From positions 62,001-126,000 of the forward strand of contig NZ_MLCL01000011.1 in NCBI RefSeq assembly GCF_001942625.1: a DNA stretch of 64,000 nucleotides, written 5' to 3'. This DNA is from Mycobacterium syngnathidarum. GTDB taxonomy: Bacteria; Actinomycetota; Actinomycetes; Mycobacteriales; Mycobacteriaceae. Below the pieces are notes generated by a model, which saw only the letters and a list, made by a program, of their open reading frames with translations, was not told where the DNA came from and ran no database searches. Each line of letters opens with the position of its first letter. Position 1 is the stretch's first letter. The translations under genes were made by a program, and so were the position numbers. Shown here one piece after another: positions 1 to 8,555 of this stretch.

Positions 1-1
1 C

Positions 2-625
2 TCGTTCGACAGTATCCACGGCGGGGCGAACTCCCGCGGTGTGCTCAAGAGCATGGGCGTGGGCAATTGCCTGTACTCCCTCGGCGTCGCGCATCCCGGT
101 GCGGTCACCCTGCACAACAGTCCCAACTTCATGCGCCGCTTCGACCGCACCGACGGCCACGTCATCGACCTGATCTCGACCGACATCATCCGCTCGCGCG
201 AGCGTGGGGTGCCGCGCTACAACGAATTCCGCCGACAGCTACGGCTGAAACCGGCCACCTCGTTCGACGAGATCAGCGGCGGCTCCAAGGAAACCGCGGC
301 GAAGATGAAGAAGATCTACGGCGGTGACATCGAGAAGGTCGACGCCATGGTCGGGATGTACGGCGAGAAGCTGCCGAAGGGGTTCGGATTCAGCGACACC
401 GCTTTCCGCATCTTCGTCCTGATGGCGACCCGCCGGCTCAAGAGCGATCGCTTCTTCACCGTCGACTTCACCCCGCGCGTTTACACCCCGGAGGGCATGG
501 CCTGGATCGACGAGAACGACATGTGTTCGGTGCTGATCCGGCACTACCCCGAGCTGGAACCGGTACTGCGCGAACAGCGCAACGCGTTCGCACCGTGGCC
601 GCGCCTCGGTCAGGCCAAGCCATGA
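2..625 (+). CDS. Animal-type haem peroxidase family protein, 3' part only
   Basis: The reading frame is open from the window edge, so the start lies upstream; 207 codons are visible. The segment looks like the C-terminal part of the animal haem peroxidase superfamily (cyclooxygenase, linoleate diol synthase and peroxinectin relatives): a VPRYNEFRR stretch is followed by helix-rich sequence with KIYGGDIEKVDAMVGMYGE, which resembles the region after the proximal histidine in that family. The catalytic distal and proximal histidines are not in view. Members oxidise fatty acids or small aromatics with peroxide or oxygen; the substrate here is unknown. The stop overlaps the next start as ATGA, so it is the upstream member of a coupled operon that also contains a DyP peroxidase. 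Confidence 0.75.
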   Translation, partial: SFDSIHGGANSRGVLKSMGVGNCLYSLGVAHPGAVTLHNSPNFMRRFDRTDGHVIDLISTDIIRSRERGVPRYNEFRRQLRLKPATSFDEISGGSKETAAKMKKIYGGDIEKVDAMVGMYGEKLPKGFGFSDTAFRIFVLMATRRLKSDRFFTVDFTPRVYTPEGMAWIDENDMCSVLIRHYPELEPVLREQRNAFAPWPRLGQAKP

Positions 626-1071
626 CGCGCACCGCGCCGATCGACGAGACGGCGCTCCTCAGCTACAGCAACAGCATGCTGGACAACCTGTTCCGGCAAT
701 CGCTCGCCGGACCCATCCCGGACGGCGACACCAGCGGCACGCTGCTGGCCTGGCCGGGCACGCGGATCGCCAAGCCGCTGGCCTGGCTGGTACGGATCCT
801 CATCTGGCAGGGCAAGGTGCTCGACCGTCGCGAGGGGGTACTGCGCAACAAGGTGACCCCGTTCGGCCTGCGGCTCGTCAAAGCCCGGCTCTCGATCGCA
901 TCGAGCTGGGTGGACTTCGGGGACTGCGTGCTCATCGACTACTCCACGACCTCGTTCCTGGCCCGCATGGTGCGCGACGAGATCCGCCAGGTCGGTCCCG
1001 GTCTCTACCTCGGGGTCGTCTGGCTGTGGCGGAAACGCGTCGGGTGGTTCACCATTCGCTCGACCGGGTGA
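622..1071 (+). CDS. Conserved hypothetical protein in peroxidase operon
   Basis: A 149-residue protein whose ATG overlaps the stop of the haem peroxidase (ATGA), which fixes the start. I do not recognise the family. It has no clear signal peptide or long membrane segment. The second half reads as alternating beta strands (VDFGDCVLIDYSTTS, then a conserved-looking DEIRQVGPGLYLG and a WLWRKRVGWF tail), which would suit a small lipid-binding barrel, but this is inference from pattern only. The downstream gene starts inside its stop (GTGA), so it is almost certainly translated with its peroxidase neighbours and may handle their substrate or product. Confidence 0.6.
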   Translation: MTRTAPIDETALLSYSNSMLDNLFRQSLAGPIPDGDTSGTLLAWPGTRIAKPLAWLVRILIWQGKVLDRREGVLRNKVTPFGLRLVKARLSIASSWVDFGDCVLIDYSTTSFLARMVRDEIRQVGPGLYLGVVWLWRKRVGWFTIRSTG

Positions 1072-2438
1072 TCACGATGCCACACCAGGAAGCGTTCACC
1101 GTCCTCGCCGAAGTCGACAACGACCGGCTGGCATCACTGCGAGAGCTACTCGGACGTATCCCCGAGCACGTCGAACGCTGGGACGTGCTGCCGTTCGAGA
1201 AGTTGAGCGGCGTGCACTTCGCCCGGCTCGTGTTGTTCGACCCGACGCAGGACCTCGCCGGGCGACCGGTGCCGGCCCAGGTGGCACTGCTGACCGACGT
1301 CGACGCGCCACTGCGCGGGCACCTCGACGAACTCGTGACGATCGGCGGCGACGGGCTCGATGCGGTGTTCACCCACTGCGTCGGCTATCCGGACGCCCCT
1401 TCGCCGCCTTCTCGCCGGACATTCCTGATCGAACACCAGGTGAAAGCCGCTGCGGCACACATCAACCGACGCGGCCGTTCGGTCCGTCAGATCCGGCAGG
1501 AAGATCTGCTGCAGCGCGAGATCAACCGGTTCCTGGACACAGCCGACCACGGATCGCTTGATCCCGGGAAGATCAAGAGCGCGATCGTGGATTTCGTCCG
1601 CGATCGCGAAGATCTGGCCTGGGCTTTGCGGCCGGCCGCCCCACCTTCGTTGCGGTGGCGGGCCAAAGAGGCTTTCCATCAGTACTTCTGGATTGGTGTA
1701 CTGGCCGTGGTCACGGTGCTGTTCCTGCCGCTCGTGCTCATCGGACTGGGCCTGTTCGCGGTCCTGTTGCGCTACCACGAGAAGCGCGACGTACCCGACA
1801 CCCGGGCTGCCGCACCCGATGCGGTCCGGGCCTACCGCGACGACGAGGACTACTGGGTGCACAACCAGATCGTCGCCGTCGGATTCCTCAAGCCCGGGCC
1901 GTTCCGCCGGCTGACGACCACAGCCATCCTGTTCCTGACCGACTACGCGACCCGCCACATCTACAACCGCGGAACCCTTTCCGGGCTGAACACCATTCAT
2001 TTCGCCCGATGGGTGCGAATGAACGGCAACCGCGGCCTGTTCTTCGCCAGCAACTACGACGGCAGCCTGGAGAGCTACATGAACGACTTCATCGACAAGG
2101 CGTTCTGGGGGCTCAACGCGATCTTCAGCAACGGCGACGGCTTCCCGCGCACGCGCTTCCTGTTCTTCGGCGGCATCACCGATGAGAAGGCCTACAAGAA
2201 GCTGCTGCCCACCCGGCAGGCCCCGAGCAATGTCTGGTTCAGCGCCTACCCGCATCTGACGACCAAGAACATCGCCAACAACGAAGCCATCCGGCAGGGC
2301 CTCTCGACCGAGATGGACGATGCCCAGACACAACGCTGGTTGCGCCGATTCGGTTGCGGCAACGACCTTCCCGAGTCCAACTGGGCGGCCCGAAAGCTCG
2401 ACAGCATTCCCTGGGACAGACTATGGCTCTCCAACTAG
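1068..2438 (+). CDS. Membrane-anchored protein with two similar ferredoxin-like halves
   Basis: A 456-residue protein starting at the GTG that overlaps the preceding stop; an in-frame ATG nine bases later is the alternative start. Two parts of the protein look alike. Near residues 30-110 there is a GVHFARLVLFDP strand, then a TDVDAPLRGHLDELV helix. Near residues 315-400 there is NTIHFARWVRM, then an ASNYDGSLESYMNDFID helix. Between them, around residues 210-245, is a strongly hydrophobic stretch (VLAVVTVLFLPLVLIGLGLF) that should be a membrane anchor or hairpin. The halves resemble the alpha/beta ferredoxin-like units of DyP and chlorite-dismutase proteins, which is suggestive because a DyP gene follows with a 16-base overlap. 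No function is assigned. Confidence 0.6.
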   Translation: MITMPHQEAFTVLAEVDNDRLASLRELLGRIPEHVERWDVLPFEKLSGVHFARLVLFDPTQDLAGRPVPAQVALLTDVDAPLRGHLDELVTIGGDGLDAVFTHCVGYPDAPSPPSRRTFLIEHQVKAAAAHINRRGRSVRQIRQEDLLQREINRFLDTADHGSLDPGKIKSAIVDFVRDREDLAWALRPAAPPSLRWRAKEAFHQYFWIGVLAVVTVLFLPLVLIGLGLFAVLLRYHEKRDVPDTRAAAPDAVRAYRDDEDYWVHNQIVAVGFLKPGPFRRLTTTAILFLTDYATRHIYNRGTLSGLNTIHFARWVRMNGNRGLFFASNYDGSLESYMNDFIDKAFWGLNAIFSNGDGFPRTRFLFFGGITDEKAYKKLLPTRQAPSNVWFSAYPHLTTKNIANNEAIRQGLSTEMDDAQTQRWLRRFGCGNDLPESNWAARKLDSIPWDRLWLSN

Positions 2439-3844
2439 ACGACATCCAGGGCGTCATCCTGCACGGCTACGGCGCCCTGGACGACGCGGCGTTCCTGCTG
2501 CTGACGATCGACGACGTCGCGGCGGCCAAGCGATGGCTGGCGGGCCTGGAATTGCGCGACAGCACCGTCCGGCCCGAAGCCACCGACACCTGCACCAACG
2601 TCGCCTTCACACCGTCGGGCCTGGCCCGGCTGGGACTGCCGCCCGAGCACCTCGCGATGCTGGCCGGCGAGTTCCGCGAAGGCATGTCGGGCACCGAGCA
2701 CCGCCGTCGCATCCTCGGCGATCACGGCGCCAGCTGCCCGTCGAACTGGCGGTGGAACGGCGACGACATCCACGCGCTGCTCCTGCTCTACGGACGCGAC
2801 GCTGCCACGGTCGACGCGCTCGAAGAACGTCACGGGCTTCCCAACTCCGGAATACGCGTCATCAGGCGGCTCGACTCGCTGACCCTGCCAGGGCGCAAGG
2901 AGCACTTCGGTTTTCGCGACGGGATATCGCAACCACTGATCGACGGTTACGACGAGGGCGGACCCGAAGGCAACACCGTGGCTGCGGGCGAGTTCGTGCT
3001 CGGCTATCCGAACGCCTACGGGCAATACACCGACCGGCCGTTGGTGGACCCCTCCGCCGACCCTCGAAACCTGTTGTCCGCCGCGGCCGATGCCCCGGCG
3101 CTGCGCGACTTCGGCAAGGACGGCAGCTACCTCGTCTTCCGGCAGCTCGAACAGGACGTGGCGGGGTTCTGGAACAGCCTGGCCGAGCGATCCGCCGACG
3201 TGCTCGACCGGGTGCCTGCGTGTGTCGGGCTGGCGGCCAAGATGGTCGGCCGCTGGCCCAGCGGTGCGCCGCTGGTGAAAGCGCCGACCGCCGACGATCC
3301 CGCACTCGCCGACGACAACGACTTCATGTACTTCCGGTCCGACGATGCCGACGGCCTGAAATGCCCGATCGGCTCGCACCTGCGGCGGACCAATCCACGC
3401 GATGCGCTCGAGCCCACACCAGGATCCGATCGGTCGATCGATGTGGGCAAACGCCACCGCATCATTCGCCGGGGCAGGGCCTACGGACCGCCTTTGGTGC
3501 CGTCCATGGACCCCGCCGACTTGATCGGGGCGAGTGACGACGGCATCGAACGCGGCCTGCATTTCATCTGCTTCAACACCCAGCTCGGACGGCAGTTCGA
3601 GTTCATCCAGCACACCTGGGTCAACAGCACCAAGTTCGACGGTGGCTACGCCGACGACGATCCGATCACCGGCGCCCGCGGCAGTGGAAACGGCAACGGG
3701 CACGGGCACGGGACGTTCACAATCCAGCGGGAACCGATTCGCCGGCGCGTCACCGGCCTGCCCCGCTTCGTCTACACCGTCGGCGGCGGCTACTTCTTCA
3801 TGCCCGGTGTGGCCGCCACGCGCTATCTCGCGTCCCTGCCATGA
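2423..3844 (+). CDS. DyP-type (dye-decolorizing) haem peroxidase
   Basis: A 473-residue member of the DyP family, haem peroxidases that use hydrogen peroxide to oxidise bulky substrates. The hallmark GFRDG motif is present with its catalytic Asp at residue 166. A KRHRIIRRG segment near residue 345 supplies the probable proximal haem histidine (His345) and distal-site arginines. The protein is longer than the encapsulated DyPs (about 350 residues), as in the long C/D-type groups. No signal peptide is visible. The start overlaps the preceding gene by 16 bases and the stop overlaps the DoxX start as ATGA, so the five genes from the window edge form one transcription unit. Haem peroxidase plus DyP plus DoxX suggests oxidative chemistry on a membrane-associated substrate (inference). 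Confidence 0.92.
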   Translation: MALQLDDIQGVILHGYGALDDAAFLLLTIDDVAAAKRWLAGLELRDSTVRPEATDTCTNVAFTPSGLARLGLPPEHLAMLAGEFREGMSGTEHRRRILGDHGASCPSNWRWNGDDIHALLLLYGRDAATVDALEERHGLPNSGIRVIRRLDSLTLPGRKEHFGFRDGISQPLIDGYDEGGPEGNTVAAGEFVLGYPNAYGQYTDRPLVDPSADPRNLLSAAADAPALRDFGKDGSYLVFRQLEQDVAGFWNSLAERSADVLDRVPACVGLAAKMVGRWPSGAPLVKAPTADDPALADDNDFMYFRSDDADGLKCPIGSHLRRTNPRDALEPTPGSDRSIDVGKRHRIIRRGRAYGPPLVPSMDPADLIGASDDGIERGLHFICFNTQLGRQFEFIQHTWVNSTKFDGGYADDDPITGARGSGNGNGHGHGTFTIQREPIRRRVTGLPRFVYTVGGGYFFMPGVAATRYLASLP

Positions 3845-4377
3845 CCACCTGGCGGGAATGGGCTCCGCTGCCTCTGCGGCTGTTTCTCGGTGGCGGCCTG
3901 ATCCTGCACGGCGGCATCAAACTGTTCGCCTCCGGCGGGCACGCCAACATCGCCTACCTGGTCGGCCAGCTCGGGGTGCCGTTCGCCGACGCGGCCGGCT
4001 GGCTGGTGGGCGTCGTCGAGTTCGGCGGCGGTATCGGCATCCTGCTCGGTGTCTTCTTCCGACTCGCCATAGTGGTGAATGTGCTCAACGTCGGCGGCCT
4101 GCTGGTGCTCGGGTGGGCCGCGGGCGGAATCCCCGCGCCGCCGCCCGGCGGGGATCCATTGCCCGGATTCAGGGAGGCGTTCCTGATCTTGGCCGGCGTG
4201 GTGAGCCTGGTGCTCAGTGGACCCGGCCGGCTCGCGCTGACCGGGAAGTCAGGACTCGTCGCCAGACCCTGTGGCGAACATGCTCGGCACAGTGCGCCGG
4301 AGCGGAGCACAGCGCCAAAAAAGCCCGCCACCTGCGTTGACAGGAAGCGGGCTTATGGCGGTGGCGGAGGGATTTGA
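3841..4377 (+). CDS. DoxX family membrane protein
   Basis: A 178-residue protein with about four membrane segments, beginning LRLFLGGGLILHGGIKLF, typical of DoxX/DoxD relatives. Some mycobacterial DoxX proteins work with superoxide dismutase and thiol systems at the membrane; the role here is inferred only from its place at the end of the peroxidase operon. The ATG overlaps the DyP stop. The 3' end is odd: after the last membrane segment the frame runs about 45 further residues of low-complexity sequence, crosses the terminator hairpin of the convergent tRNA-Ser and stops 19 bases inside the tRNA gene. A lost stop codon or a frameshift near 4250-4320 would explain this. Confidence 0.8.
   Translation: MTTWREWAPLPLRLFLGGGLILHGGIKLFASGGHANIAYLVGQLGVPFADAAGWLVGVVEFGGGIGILLGVFFRLAIVVNVLNVGGLLVLGWAAGGIPAPPPGGDPLPGFREAFLILAGVVSLVLSGPGRLALTGKSGLVARPCGEHARHSAPERSTAPKKPATCVDRKRAYGGGGGI
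4316..4354 (-). terminator. Rho-independent terminator of tRNA-Ser(CGA)
   Basis: On the minus strand an 8-bp stem, AAGCCCGC with GCGGGCTT (plus-strand arms 4321-4328 and 4347-4354), is followed immediately by a run of six T. It lies four bases beyond the tRNA 3' end. It also overlaps the 3' end of the convergent DoxX reading frame. Confidence 0.8.
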
Positions 4378-4446
4378 ACCCTCGGACGGGGGTTACCCGT
4401 CACACGCTTTCGAGGCGTGCTCCTTAGGCCGCTCGGACACGCCACC
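4359..4446 (-). tRNA. tRNA-Ser, anticodon CGA
   Basis: An 88-nt type II tRNA. The acceptor stem pairs GGTGGCG with CGCCACC, the anticodon loop is CTCGAAA (anticodon CGA, reading UCG), there is a long variable arm, and the T arm is GAGGG-TTCAAAT-CCCTC. The CCA end is not encoded. A terminator hairpin follows directly. Confidence 0.97.
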
Positions 4447-4538
4447 GTGTGGCAGCTTACCGGGCGAGCGCGCCAAGCCATAATCGGTCGCGAGCCTGAG
4501 GTTGATGTCGAGAATCCGGCGCAAACTCGCACAGAAGT

Positions 4539-5003
4539 TCAGATTGGGCGCCGGAAAGGGCTGAAGAACTCCTCCAACAAACGCGCGCACTCGTCGGCCA
4601 GCACCCCGCCGACCACCTCGGGACGATGGTTGAGCCGGCGATCACGCACCACATCCCACAGCGAGCCGACCGCCCCGGTCTTGGGTTCCCACGCCCCGAA
4701 CACCACGCGAGCCACCCGGGCCAGCACCAGTGCGCCCGCGCACATCGTGCACGGCTCGACGGTCACAGCCAGCGTCGTACCTTCCAGCCGCCAGCCGTCG
4801 CCGAGCACCCGGGCGGCCTCGCGCATCGCCACGATCTCGGCATGGCCGGCCGGGTCCCCGGTGGCCTCGCGGACATTGGCCGCCCGCGCCAGCTCGGTGC
4901 CGTCTGAGGCGAACACCACCGCGCCGATCGGCACATCGCGCGGACCGGCTGTCCGGGCAGCCTCCAGCGCCGCGCGGATCAGCGCTTGGTCTGAGGCGCT
5001 CAC
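4539..5003 (-). CDS. tadA: tRNA-specific adenosine-34 deaminase TadA
   Basis: A 154-residue cytidine/deoxycytidylate-deaminase-fold enzyme that converts the wobble adenosine of tRNA-Arg(ACG) to inosine. The zinc and catalytic signature is intact: HAE with His54 and Glu56, and PCTMC with Cys85 and Cys88. The length is normal for bacterial TadA and the position matches Rv3752c of M. tuberculosis. Its start overlaps the stop of the upstream acidic partner gene by four bases. Its substrate tRNA, tRNA-Arg(ACG), is encoded in this same window at 21683-21755. Confidence 0.95.
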   Translation of the reverse strand: MSASDQALIRAALEAARTAGPRDVPIGAVVFASDGTELARAANVREATGDPAGHAEIVAMREAARVLGDGWRLEGTTLAVTVEPCTMCAGALVLARVARVVFGAWEPKTGAVGSLWDVVRDRRLNHRPEVVGGVLADECARLLEEFFSPFRRPI

Positions 5004-5506
5004 CGCCCGAGCCGGTCGAGCACCGCCGACAGCTCGTCGGCAAAGCCCATCTCGCGGGCGATGCGCCCGATCTGCTCGTCGGCGTACAGGTCGGTCTCGG
5101 ACAGGATCACGCCGAGCACGTCCTCATGCAGACCGATGTCGGACAGCACCGAAAGATCGCCCTCCTCGAACGGGTCCGCGTCTTCGAGATCCTCTTCTTC
5201 GAGGTCGGCGTCCAGATTCTCCAATGCCTCAGCGGCGATGTCATAGTCCAGCGCGGCAGTGGCATCCGACAGCAGCAGCCGGGTCCCCGCCGGCGCCGGC
5301 CGCACGATCACGAAGAATTCATCGTCCACATCGAGCAGCCCGAAGACGGCCCCGGCGCTGCGGAGCTCGCGAAGCTCGGTCTCCGCCGCGGTCAGGCTCT
5401 TCAGCGAGGACGAACGCATGGGGGCGCACCGCCACTTGCCGTCCTCCCGGACAACGGCCACCCCGAAGCCCTCAGGCAGGTCTGCCGGCGCACGCTGTGC
5501 CTCCAT
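5000..5506 (-). CDS. TadA-associated acidic protein (Rv3753c-like)
   Basis: A 168-residue cytosolic protein of a family annotated as tRNA adenosine deaminase-associated because it regularly precedes tadA in actinobacteria. A beta-rich N-terminal half (GFGVAVVREDGKWRCAPM) leads to a very acidic linker near residues 97-120 (DADLEEEDLEDADPFEEGD), then a short helical C-terminus. No catalytic motif is visible. The four-base overlap with tadA indicates coupled translation. Whether it modulates TadA directly is not established by anything in the sequence. Confidence 0.8.
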   Translation of the reverse strand: MEAQRAPADLPEGFGVAVVREDGKWRCAPMRSSSLKSLTAAETELRELRSAGAVFGLLDVDDEFFVIVRPAPAGTRLLLSDATAALDYDIAAEALENLDADLEEEDLEDADPFEEGDLSVLSDIGLHEDVLGVILSETDLYADEQIGRIAREMGFADELSAVLDRLGR

Positions 5507-5589
5507 GCCCGCCTACGGTAGTCGCCGACCAGCAATTTTGACAGGGATCGCCCTCGGCCCCGATGCGGCCGGTATGCCAGTCTTGAACC

Positions 5590-6549
5590 GTGACGAACAC
5601 ACCGGTGTGCGTGGTGGGCCTGGGCCTGATCGGTGGCTCGCTGATGCGTGCCGCCGCCCGAGCCGGCCGCGAGATTTTCGGATACAACCGGTCGGTGGAG
5701 GCCGTTACCGCCGCGAAGTTCGACGGGTTCGACGCCACCGAGAACCTCGACGAGGCGCTGTGCCGAGCTGCCGAGCGCGACGCACTGATCGTGCTCGCGG
5801 TGCCGATGCCGGCCCTGCCGCAGATGCTCGACCACATCCGCCAAACCGCGCCGCGGTGTCCGCTGACCGACGTGACCAGCGTCAAGGTCGCGGTGCTCGA
5901 CGAAGTGCGGCGGGCCGGCCTGCTGCCGAACTTCGTCGGCGGCCATCCGATGGCGGGCACCGCCCACTCGGGCTGGTCGGCGGGGGACGCCGCCCTGTTC
6001 ACCGGTGCTCCCTGGGTGGTCAGCGTGGACGATCACGTCGACGCGCGGGTCTGGTCACTGGTCACCGAACTGGCATTGGACTGCCACGCGGTGGTGGTGC
6101 CGGCCCGCTCCGACGAGCACGACGCCGCGGCGGCCGCCATCTCACACCTGCCACACCTGTTCGCCGAGACTCTGGCCGTGAACGCCGGTGAAGTGCCGTT
6201 GGCCTTCGCGCTGGCCGCCGGGTCGTTCCGCGACGGCACCCGGGTGGCGGCCACCGCGCCTGACCTGGTGCGGGCCATGTGCGAGGCCAACGCCGACCAG
6301 CTGCTGCCCGCGCTCGAACACGGCATCGAACTACTGACCCGCGCCAAGGACGCACTGGCCGCGACGGGTTCGGTGGCCGAGCTGGTCGAGAACGGTCACG
6401 CCGCCCGCATGCGCTACGACAGCTTCAGCCGCCCCGAAATCATCACCACGGTGGTCGGCACCGAGAACTGGCGCGACGAGCTGGCCGCGGCCGGACGCGC
6501 CGGCGGGGTGATCAGATCCGCTCTGCCAATCCTGGGTAATCAAGGATGA
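5590..6549 (+). CDS. tyrA: Prephenate dehydrogenase TyrA
   Basis: A 319-residue NAD(P)-dependent dehydrogenase of tyrosine biosynthesis (oxidative decarboxylation of prephenate to 4-hydroxyphenylpyruvate). The Rossmann motif GLGLIGGS lies at residues 10-17. The family's GGHPMAGT segment follows near residue 117, and a helical dimerisation domain makes up the C-terminal half. Position and size match Rv3754. It is divergent from the tadA pair across an 83-base promoter region. The 3' end overlaps the convergent glycolipid-binding-fold gene by 38 bases. Confidence 0.92.
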   Translation: MTNTPVCVVGLGLIGGSLMRAAARAGREIFGYNRSVEAVTAAKFDGFDATENLDEALCRAAERDALIVLAVPMPALPQMLDHIRQTAPRCPLTDVTSVKVAVLDEVRRAGLLPNFVGGHPMAGTAHSGWSAGDAALFTGAPWVVSVDDHVDARVWSLVTELALDCHAVVVPARSDEHDAAAAAISHLPHLFAETLAVNAGEVPLAFALAAGSFRDGTRVAATAPDLVRAMCEANADQLLPALEHGIELLTRAKDALAATGSVAELVENGHAARMRYDSFSRPEIITTVVGTENWRDELAAAGRAGGVIRSALPILGNQG

Positions 6550-7099
6550 AGCCGTCGGGATCCACGGTGATGGTGGTGTCCGCCACCGGCGAGCGGAGTT
6601 TGACCGCGGAGCCGGGGCCGGGGCTGCTGTAGCTGATGTTCGCAGTCTCCACCGACAGGTCCGGCAACCGCACGTAGACCACCGGCAGGGTCACGGACTC
6701 CACGCGTTGGTGCAGACCTGTCCGCCGGATCGGCAGCGCATTGAAAAACGGGCTGAACACCAGGTCCACATCAAGCGCACCGCCGAAGTCCGAGCGCTTG
6801 GTCTGGGTGTGGTCCTGCACCAGCCACATGTTCTCCTCGTCGCGCGCGATGGAGAGCTGGCGTTCCCGCTCGGCCAGCGTGACGGTGAGAGACAGCCGCT
6901 TGGTGGCGCCGGTCTCGTCGGTGACCAGGTCATAGGACGCCGAGAACGCCGGGTGGGATTCCGTGGCTGCGGCCACGATCCGGCCGTAGGCCTTGATCCT
7001 GTTGCCCGACAGCTGAACCCGAGCGGATTCCATCCGGGGCTCGTCGTGCGCCCGCCAGGTCAACACCGCTGGCCAGGCACGATCCTTCTCGTCGCTCAC
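6512..7099 (-). CDS. Putative glycolipid-binding family protein (Rv3755c-like)
   Basis: A 195-residue soluble, beta-rich protein. The segments [17 protein letters not shown] and [13 protein letters not shown] match the conserved blocks of the putative glycolipid-binding family (PF06475, formerly DUF1089), whose fold is related to bacterial lipoprotein-localisation and LppX-like proteins. The function is unproven. Its start overlaps the stop of proZ by four bases, so it is the last gene of the proXVWZ operon and may be co-expressed with osmolyte uptake. It overlaps tyrA tail to tail. Confidence 0.7.
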   Translation of the reverse strand: MSDEKDRAWPAVLTWRAHDEPRMESARVQLSGNRIKAYGRIVAAATESHPAFSASYDLVTDETGATKRLSLTVTLAERERQLSIARDEENMWLVQDHTQTKRSDFGGALDVDLVFSPFFNALPIRRTGLHQRVESVTLPVVYVRLPDLSVETANISYSSPGPGSAVKLRSPVADTTITVDPDGFILDYPGLAERI

Positions 7100-7890
7100 C
7101 CTTCTACCGTATGCGACGACGCACGGCGTTCGTAGCCGAGTCCGGAACTCCCCGCCGCAGGTGACGCCGCCCGCGACTCCAATGCCATCTCGTCACCGAG
7201 CAACGGCTGCGGAATCCGGCGCCGACCTCTCAATCGGCCACTTCCGGGCACCGACAACCACACCGCGAAGGCCAGCGCGGCGTCCAGTATCAAGGCCAAC
7301 GCCGTGACCATGAGCGCACCCACCAGCGCGATGTGGAACTGACGCACCTTGATGCCGTCGATCAGATACCGGCCCAGCCCGCCGAGGCTCGCATAGGCGG
7401 CGACGGTCGCGGTCGCCACGATCTGAAGCGTCGCGGTGCGCAGCCCGCCCACGATCAGTGGCAGCGCGTTGGGCACCTCGACACCGAACAACACCCGGCG
7501 CTCGGTCATGCCCATCGACCGCGCCGCGTCGACGACGGCGGGATCCACGTTCGCGATCCCGGCATACGTTCCGGCCAACAGCGGCGGAATGCCCAGCAGC
7601 ATCAGCGCGACGGTCGGCGGCACCAGGCCCAGCCCCCACAACAGCACGCCGAGCAACAACACACCGAGCGTCGGCAGGGCACGCAGCGCGTTCACGCCCG
7701 TGACGACCAGGAACGTACCGCGCCCGGTGTGCCCGATGATCAGGCCGACAGGAATCGCGATCACCGCCGACGCCAGCACCGCGACCACGGTGTACTGCAG
7801 GTGTTCGACGATGCGGGCGGCCAGCCCTGCGGGCCCACCCCAATTGGCGGCCGTGAAGATGAAGTCCAGCGCCTGCTGCAGGAAGTTCAT
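7096..7890 (-). CDS. proZ: Osmoprotectant ABC transporter permease ProZ
   Basis: A membrane permease of about 264 residues for a glycine betaine/carnitine/choline-type importer. It has five to six hydrophobic segments and the BPD_transp_1 coupling loop (VDAARSMGMTERRVLFGVEVPNALP). I chose the ATG at 7890 because it overlaps the proW stop by four bases; an upstream in-frame start would invade proW. It matches Rv3756c in order and size. It pairs with ProW to form the channel energised by ProV. Confidence 0.9.
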   Translation of the reverse strand: MNFLQQALDFIFTAANWGGPAGLAARIVEHLQYTVVAVLASAVIAIPVGLIIGHTGRGTFLVVTGVNALRALPTLGVLLLGVLLWGLGLVPPTVALMLLGIPPLLAGTYAGIANVDPAVVDAARSMGMTERRVLFGVEVPNALPLIVGGLRTATLQIVATATVAAYASLGGLGRYLIDGIKVRQFHIALVGALMVTALALILDAALAFAVWLSVPGSGRLRGRRRIPQPLLGDEMALESRAASPAAGSSGLGYERRASSHTVEG

Positions 7891-8555
7891 GCCGCCGCCC
7901 CTAAACGCCGAGACGACGCTCGGGGCGAACGATTCCACGGGGTCAGGGCCTTGCCCGCCAACATGATCAGGGTGTCGACGATGATGGCCAGCACGAAGAT
8001 CGCGATGATGCCGGCGATGATCTGGTCACTCTTGTTCGACTGGTAGCCCTCGGTGAACCAGGTGCCCAGGCCGCCGATACCGATCACCGAACCCACCGAC
8101 ACCATCGAGATGTTGGTGACCGCGACAACCCGCAGCCCGGCGATCAACACCGGGATGGCCAGCGGAAGTTCCACCTTGAGCATCCGCACCCACGGCCGGT
8201 ACCCCACCGCCGTCGCGGCATCACGCACCTGCTCGGGCACTGCGTCCAGCGCTTCGGGCACCGCCCGCACCAACAGTGCCGTGGTGTAAAGCGTCAGCGC
8301 CACAATCACATTGGCCTCATCCAGGATGCGGGTCGGGATGATCAGCGGCAGCACCACGAACAACGCCAGCGACGGAATGGTGAAGATGATGCTGGCGGTC
8401 AAGGTGGTCAACCGCCGCAGCGCCGTGGTGCGCTGCACCGCCGCCCCCAGCGGGACGGCGATCAGCAGGCCCAGCAGGATCGGCACCAACGACAACCGCA
8501 AGTGCACGACGGTCAGCACCCACAGGTCGTCGAGATGGTTCAGCAGATAGCGCAT
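7887..8555 (-). CDS. proW: Osmoprotectant ABC transporter permease ProW
   Basis: A 222-residue integral membrane permease, equivalent to Rv3757c. The coupling-helix motif is present around residues 125-150 (VRDAATAVGYRPWVRMLKVE), and the hydrophobic segments suit five to six helices. The ATG at 8555 shares its first base with the last base of the proV stop region, so the genes are translationally coupled. It forms the membrane pore with ProZ. Confidence 0.9.
   Translation of the reverse strand: MRYLLNHLDDLWVLTVVHLRLSLVPILLGLLIAVPLGAAVQRTTALRRLTTLTASIIFTIPSLALFVVLPLIIPTRILDEANVIVALTLYTTALLVRAVPEALDAVPEQVRDAATAVGYRPWVRMLKVELPLAIPVLIAGLRVVAVTNISMVSVGSVIGIGGLGTWFTEGYQSNKSDQIIAGIIAIFVLAIIVDTLIMLAGKALTPWNRSPRASSRRLGAAA

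Noticed and set aside
4360..4390. Match of this segment to the 3' end of tRNA-Ser(TGA) at 34060, as a possible att duplicate
   Set aside because: Both copies sit in complete tRNA-Ser genes with different anticodons, so this is isoacceptor similarity rather than an attachment-site repeat.
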